From Ornithomonoglobus_A sp034090805 (GTDB taxonomy: Bacteria > Bacillota > Clostridia > UBA1381), in assembly GCA_034090805.1 (NCBI GenBank), contig JAXDRV010000090.1:1-31772 (forward strand): DNA of 31,772 bases. Direction: 5' to 3'. Numbering within the stretch: the first letter of the stretch is position 1; every line of letters starts with the position of its first letter. Below the pieces are notes generated by a model. It worked only from the letters and a program-made list of their open reading frames with translations, ran no database searches and was not told where the DNA came from. Below, piece by piece: positions 29,216 through 31,772 of this stretch. The position numbers and the translations under genes were made by a program.

Positions 29216-31606
29216 ATGAAACAGACAAAATCATATAAGGCACTGGAGTTTGATAAAATTCTCGAACGTCTTGCCGACTGTACGGACAGCGATGAGGTAA
29301 AAAAACGAATCCTTGAGCTTACCCCGGCAAAAAGCGCGGACGAGGCTAAAAAGCTTCAGCGTGAAACAACAGAGGCGGTTATAACCTCGCTTAAGCTTGG
29401 CTCGCCGCCGGTATCGCTTGCGGTGCCGAGCGTTACGGGTGCGGTAAAACGAGCCGAGATGGGCGGTGCATTGCAGGCAAAGGAGCTTACCGATATTTCG
29501 AGAGTTCTTTATGTGGCAAGGAGAATGAAGGCTTATCTCGGAGAAGCGGCGGAGGAGTGCGCCGTTCTGCATGAAATCGGGAACAATATTTTAACGGCAA
29601 AGGCACTTGAGGATAAAATCAATTCATGTATAATTTCCGAAAATGAAATAGCCGATGACGCCTCGTCGGAGCTGGCATCAATAAGGCGAAGAATGAAAAG
29701 TCTTAACGGCAGAATAAGAGAAACTCTGAACAGCATGATTCATTCGGCGCATTACAAGAAATTTTTGCAGGATCCCATAGTAACTATGAGATCGGACAGA
29801 TTTGTAATTCCCGTAAAAAGCGAATACAAAAGCGAGGTAAGCGGCATTGTGCATGATTCCTCGGCAACGGGCGCAACACTGTTTATAGAGCCTATGAGCG
29901 TCGTTCAGAGCAATAACGAAATTCGTGATTTGATGAATAAGGAGCAGCTTGAAATCGAACGTATACTTGCGGAGCTGAGCGCTGCGGCGGCAGATAACTC
30001 ACATACGATATTTGTTGCTCAAAACAGCGCAAGAGAGCTTGATTTCATGTTCTGCAAGGGAAAGCTTTCACTTGATATGAACGCATCAGAGCCTGTTCTT
30101 AATGATGAGGGCAGAATAATTCTGAAAAAAGCACGTCATCCGCTGATAGACAAGGATAAGGTTGTAGCCAACGATATATCACTCGGATGCGGATTTGACA
30201 CGCTTGTCGTAACAGGTCCGAATACAGGCGGAAAAACCGTTACGCTTAAGACGATAGGACTGTTTTCGCTTATGGCTGCGTGCGGACTTCATATAAGTGC
30301 CGCAGATAACAGCGAAACGGCGATATTCGATAATATATTTGCCGATATAGGCGATGAGCAGTCGATTGAGCAAAGCCTTTCGACCTTCTCATCTCATATG
30401 GTAAACATAGTCGATATTTTAAACAGCATAGACGGCAGTACACTTGCGCTGTTTGATGAGCTGGGAGCGGGAACAGACCCTACGGAGGGTGCTGCGCTTG
30501 CGATTGCCGTTATTGAATACCTCAGAGCGAGAGGCGCAAGGACAGTCGCAACCACTCATTACAGCGAATTAAAGCTTTTTGCACTTTCAACGGACGGAGT
30601 GGAAAATGCCTCGTGCGAATTTAACGTGGAAACATTGAGCCCGACGTATAAGCTGCTTATAGGCGTACCGGGAAAATCAAATGCTTTTGCGATTTCCAGA
30701 AAGCTCGGTCTTAACGAAGCAGTCATATCAAGGGCGGGCGAAATACTTTCGGATGAGGATATAAAATTCGAGGACGTTATAACAGACCTTGAGCAAAACA
30801 GGGCAAGAGCAAGGAAAGAGGCGGACGAAGCGTCACGCATGAAGCGTGAGCTTGCGGATTTACGCAAAAAGCTTGAGGACGACAGAATAAAGCTTAAGGA
30901 AAATAAATCAAGAATACTTGATGAGGCAAGACGTGAGGCGAAAATTCTTATCATGGACGCAAAGGAGGAGGCAAATTCCGTAATCCGAGAGCTTGAGAAA
31001 ATGCGCATACAAGGCTCTGACGGAAATGTTGCTCAGCGTACCGCAAAAGCACGTGAAAAGCTCAAAAAGCGTGAGGACTCAATAGATGCAGCCATGGCAA
31101 GAGCCGCAAAGCCTAAAAAAACATATGTTGAGCCGCCGAAAAATCTTAAGCCGGGAGCACTTGTTAAGATTATCGACATGAATCAAGAGGCAACGGTAAT
31201 AACACCGCCGGATAAAAACGGTAAGGTAAAGGTTCAGGCGGGCATCATTAAAATGGACGTGCATATAACCAATCTGCGCCGAGTTGACGAAAAACAAGCA
31301 TCTAAGGAGCTTGCGGATAAATATGTCAAGTCAACTCGTGCATTTGAATCAAAAACAAAAAGCGTATCAACGGAAACCGATGTAAGAGGGCAAAGCCTCC
31401 AGGAAGCATGGGATAATGTGGAAAAATTCCTTGATGACTGCTATCTTGCGGGAGTATCGCCCGTAAGTATAATACACGGCAAGGGTACGGGTGTTTTAAG
31501 ACGAGGCATACAGGAAAACCTCAAAAAGCATAAATACGTCAAGTCCTACCGCAGTGGACGATTCGGCGAGGGCGAGGACGGAGTTACAATAGTAGAACTG
31601 AAATAG
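29216..31606 (+). CDS. mutS2: MutS2 DNA-binding ATPase/endonuclease
   Basis: 796 aa, the normal length for MutS2 of Gram-positives. The MutS core and clamp region (about 1-320) is followed by the ABC ATPase with Walker A GPNTGGKTVTLK (about 334), the signature region EQSLSTFSSHM and Walker B LALFDELGAGTDPTEG. Then come a long charged coiled coil (about 520-635), a KOW-like segment and the C-terminal Smr nuclease domain with TDVRGQSLQEAW and IIHGKGTGVLR (about 720-796). MutS2 limits homologous recombination or rescues collided ribosomes, depending on species; it is not the mismatch-repair MutS. It starts at the ATG after GGAG supplied by the repeat tail. Confidence 0.97.
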   Translation: MKQTKSYKALEFDKILERLADCTDSDEVKKRILELTPAKSADEAKKLQRETTEAVITSLKLGSPPVSLAVPSVTGAVKRAEMGGALQAKELTDISRVLYVARRMKAYLGEAAEECAVLHEIGNNILTAKALEDKINSCIISENEIADDASSELASIRRRMKSLNGRIRETLNSMIHSAHYKKFLQDPIVTMRSDRFVIPVKSEYKSEVSGIVHDSSATGATLFIEPMSVVQSNNEIRDLMNKEQLEIERILAELSAAAADNSHTIFVAQNSARELDFMFCKGKLSLDMNASEPVLNDEGRIILKKARHPLIDKDKVVANDISLGCGFDTLVVTGPNTGGKTVTLKTIGLFSLMAACGLHISAADNSETAIFDNIFADIGDEQSIEQSLSTFSSHMVNIVDILNSIDGSTLALFDELGAGTDPTEGAALAIAVIEYLRARGARTVATTHYSELKLFALSTDGVENASCEFNVETLSPTYKLLIGVPGKSNAFAISRKLGLNEAVISRAGEILSDEDIKFEDVITDLEQNRARARKEADEASRMKRELADLRKKLEDDRIKLKENKSRILDEARREAKILIMDAKEEANSVIRELEKMRIQGSDGNVAQRTAKAREKLKKREDSIDAAMARAAKPKKTYVEPPKNLKPGALVKIIDMNQEATVITPPDKNGKVKVQAGIIKMDVHITNLRRVDEKQASKELADKYVKSTRAFESKTKSVSTETDVRGQSLQEAWDNVEKFLDDCYLAGVSPVSIIHGKGTGVLRRGIQENLKKHKYVKSYRSGRFGEGEDGVTIVELK

Positions 31607-31617
31607 GAGGGATTAAC

Positions 31618-31772
31618 GTGAAAAATAAGCGGCGCATCTTGCCCTTTATCGGAGCTTGAAGTATCAACATACGTCGGCACTCCTCAAAAGAGCAATCTGC
31701 ACTCACCGCCAAGAAGGGCGGACGCACGGAGTGCGGCTTTTGCGAAGCAAAAGTGATGACAGGCTTCTTTTC
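31618..31772 (+). repeat. Dispersed structured intergenic repeat, copy B (cut by the window end)
   Basis: It begins 11 bp after the mutS2 stop and runs off the window. GCACTC and ACCGCC with GGCGG and GAGTGC form the same two-part stem as in copy A, followed by CTTTTGC/GCAAAAG with a GAA loop, then TGATGACAGG. A GTG start at 31618 after GGAGGG opens a 13-codon frame that ends at TGA; beyond it the same frame continues collinear with copy A. The next gene, and the tail with its hairpin and ribosome site, should lie just beyond the window. Confidence 0.78.

Noticed and set aside
28503..29243. 246-codon open frame on the minus strand
   Set aside because: It is antisense to the HAD phosphatase gene, which has all four family motifs; the reverse frame has Tyr/Ile/Cys-rich shadow composition.

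Overview
The window looks like chromosomal DNA from an anaerobic, fermentative, probably spore-forming Firmicute of class Clostridia. A gut Ruminococcaceae/Oscillospiraceae-type organism is my best guess. The reasons are a bifunctional AdhE with a candidate Rex operator, a SPOCS/LysM spore-coat-type protein (SipL-like), MutS2, strong AGGAGG ribosome sites, TTG starts, and a raffinose/sucrose uptake system. The species cannot be fixed from sequence alone. I saw no rRNA, tRNA or CRISPR array.

Layout. (1) 1-6945 is an msm-like sugar locus. Leftward operon: ABC solute-binding lipoprotein, two permeases, sucrose phosphorylase (GtfA), fructokinase. A divergent AraC regulator lies to its right. (2) 7028-8736 is an orphan large serine recombinase preceded by a 40-aa ORF, probably a mobile-element remnant. 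(3) 8888-12983 is leuS, with a consensus promoter and an unusually hairpin-rich leader, followed closely by a rhamnulokinase. (4) 13100-14632 is the SPOCS/LysM protein. (5) 14681-18108 is an alpha-galactosidase with a divergent AraC paralogue of the first one. (6) 18231-19539 holds an AraC/GyrI-like regulator and an XRE regulator. (7) 19708-22290 is adhE. (8) 22646-31606 runs rightward: YihY-family membrane protein, a two-gene cassette (Ser-Tyr/Phe repeat protein plus glycosyltransferase-like protein), a membrane-anchored unknown, a CapD/PglF-type nucleotide-sugar dehydratase, a PHP phosphoesterase, a HAD phosphatase and MutS2.

How the genes fit. The two sugar loci make one pathway. Raffinose-type sugars enter through the ABC transporter, alpha-galactosidase yields galactose plus sucrose, GtfA turns sucrose and phosphate into glucose-1-phosphate and fructose, and fructokinase phosphorylates the fructose. 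Both loci have near-identical AraC promoters and a shared 21-24 nt element in the divergent region, which suggests one regulon. The transporter ATPase is not in the window.

Most interesting. First, the 182-aa protein with thirteen Ser-Tyr/Ser-Phe dipeptides in two period-4 blocks, next to an overlapping glycosyltransferase-like gene under its own promoter. Second, a dispersed structured intergenic repeat of about 155-195 nt (4429-4586, 17052-17245, 31618 to the window end, and a tail-only copy at 29181-29206). Its 3' end carries a small hairpin and the ribosome site of the next gene.
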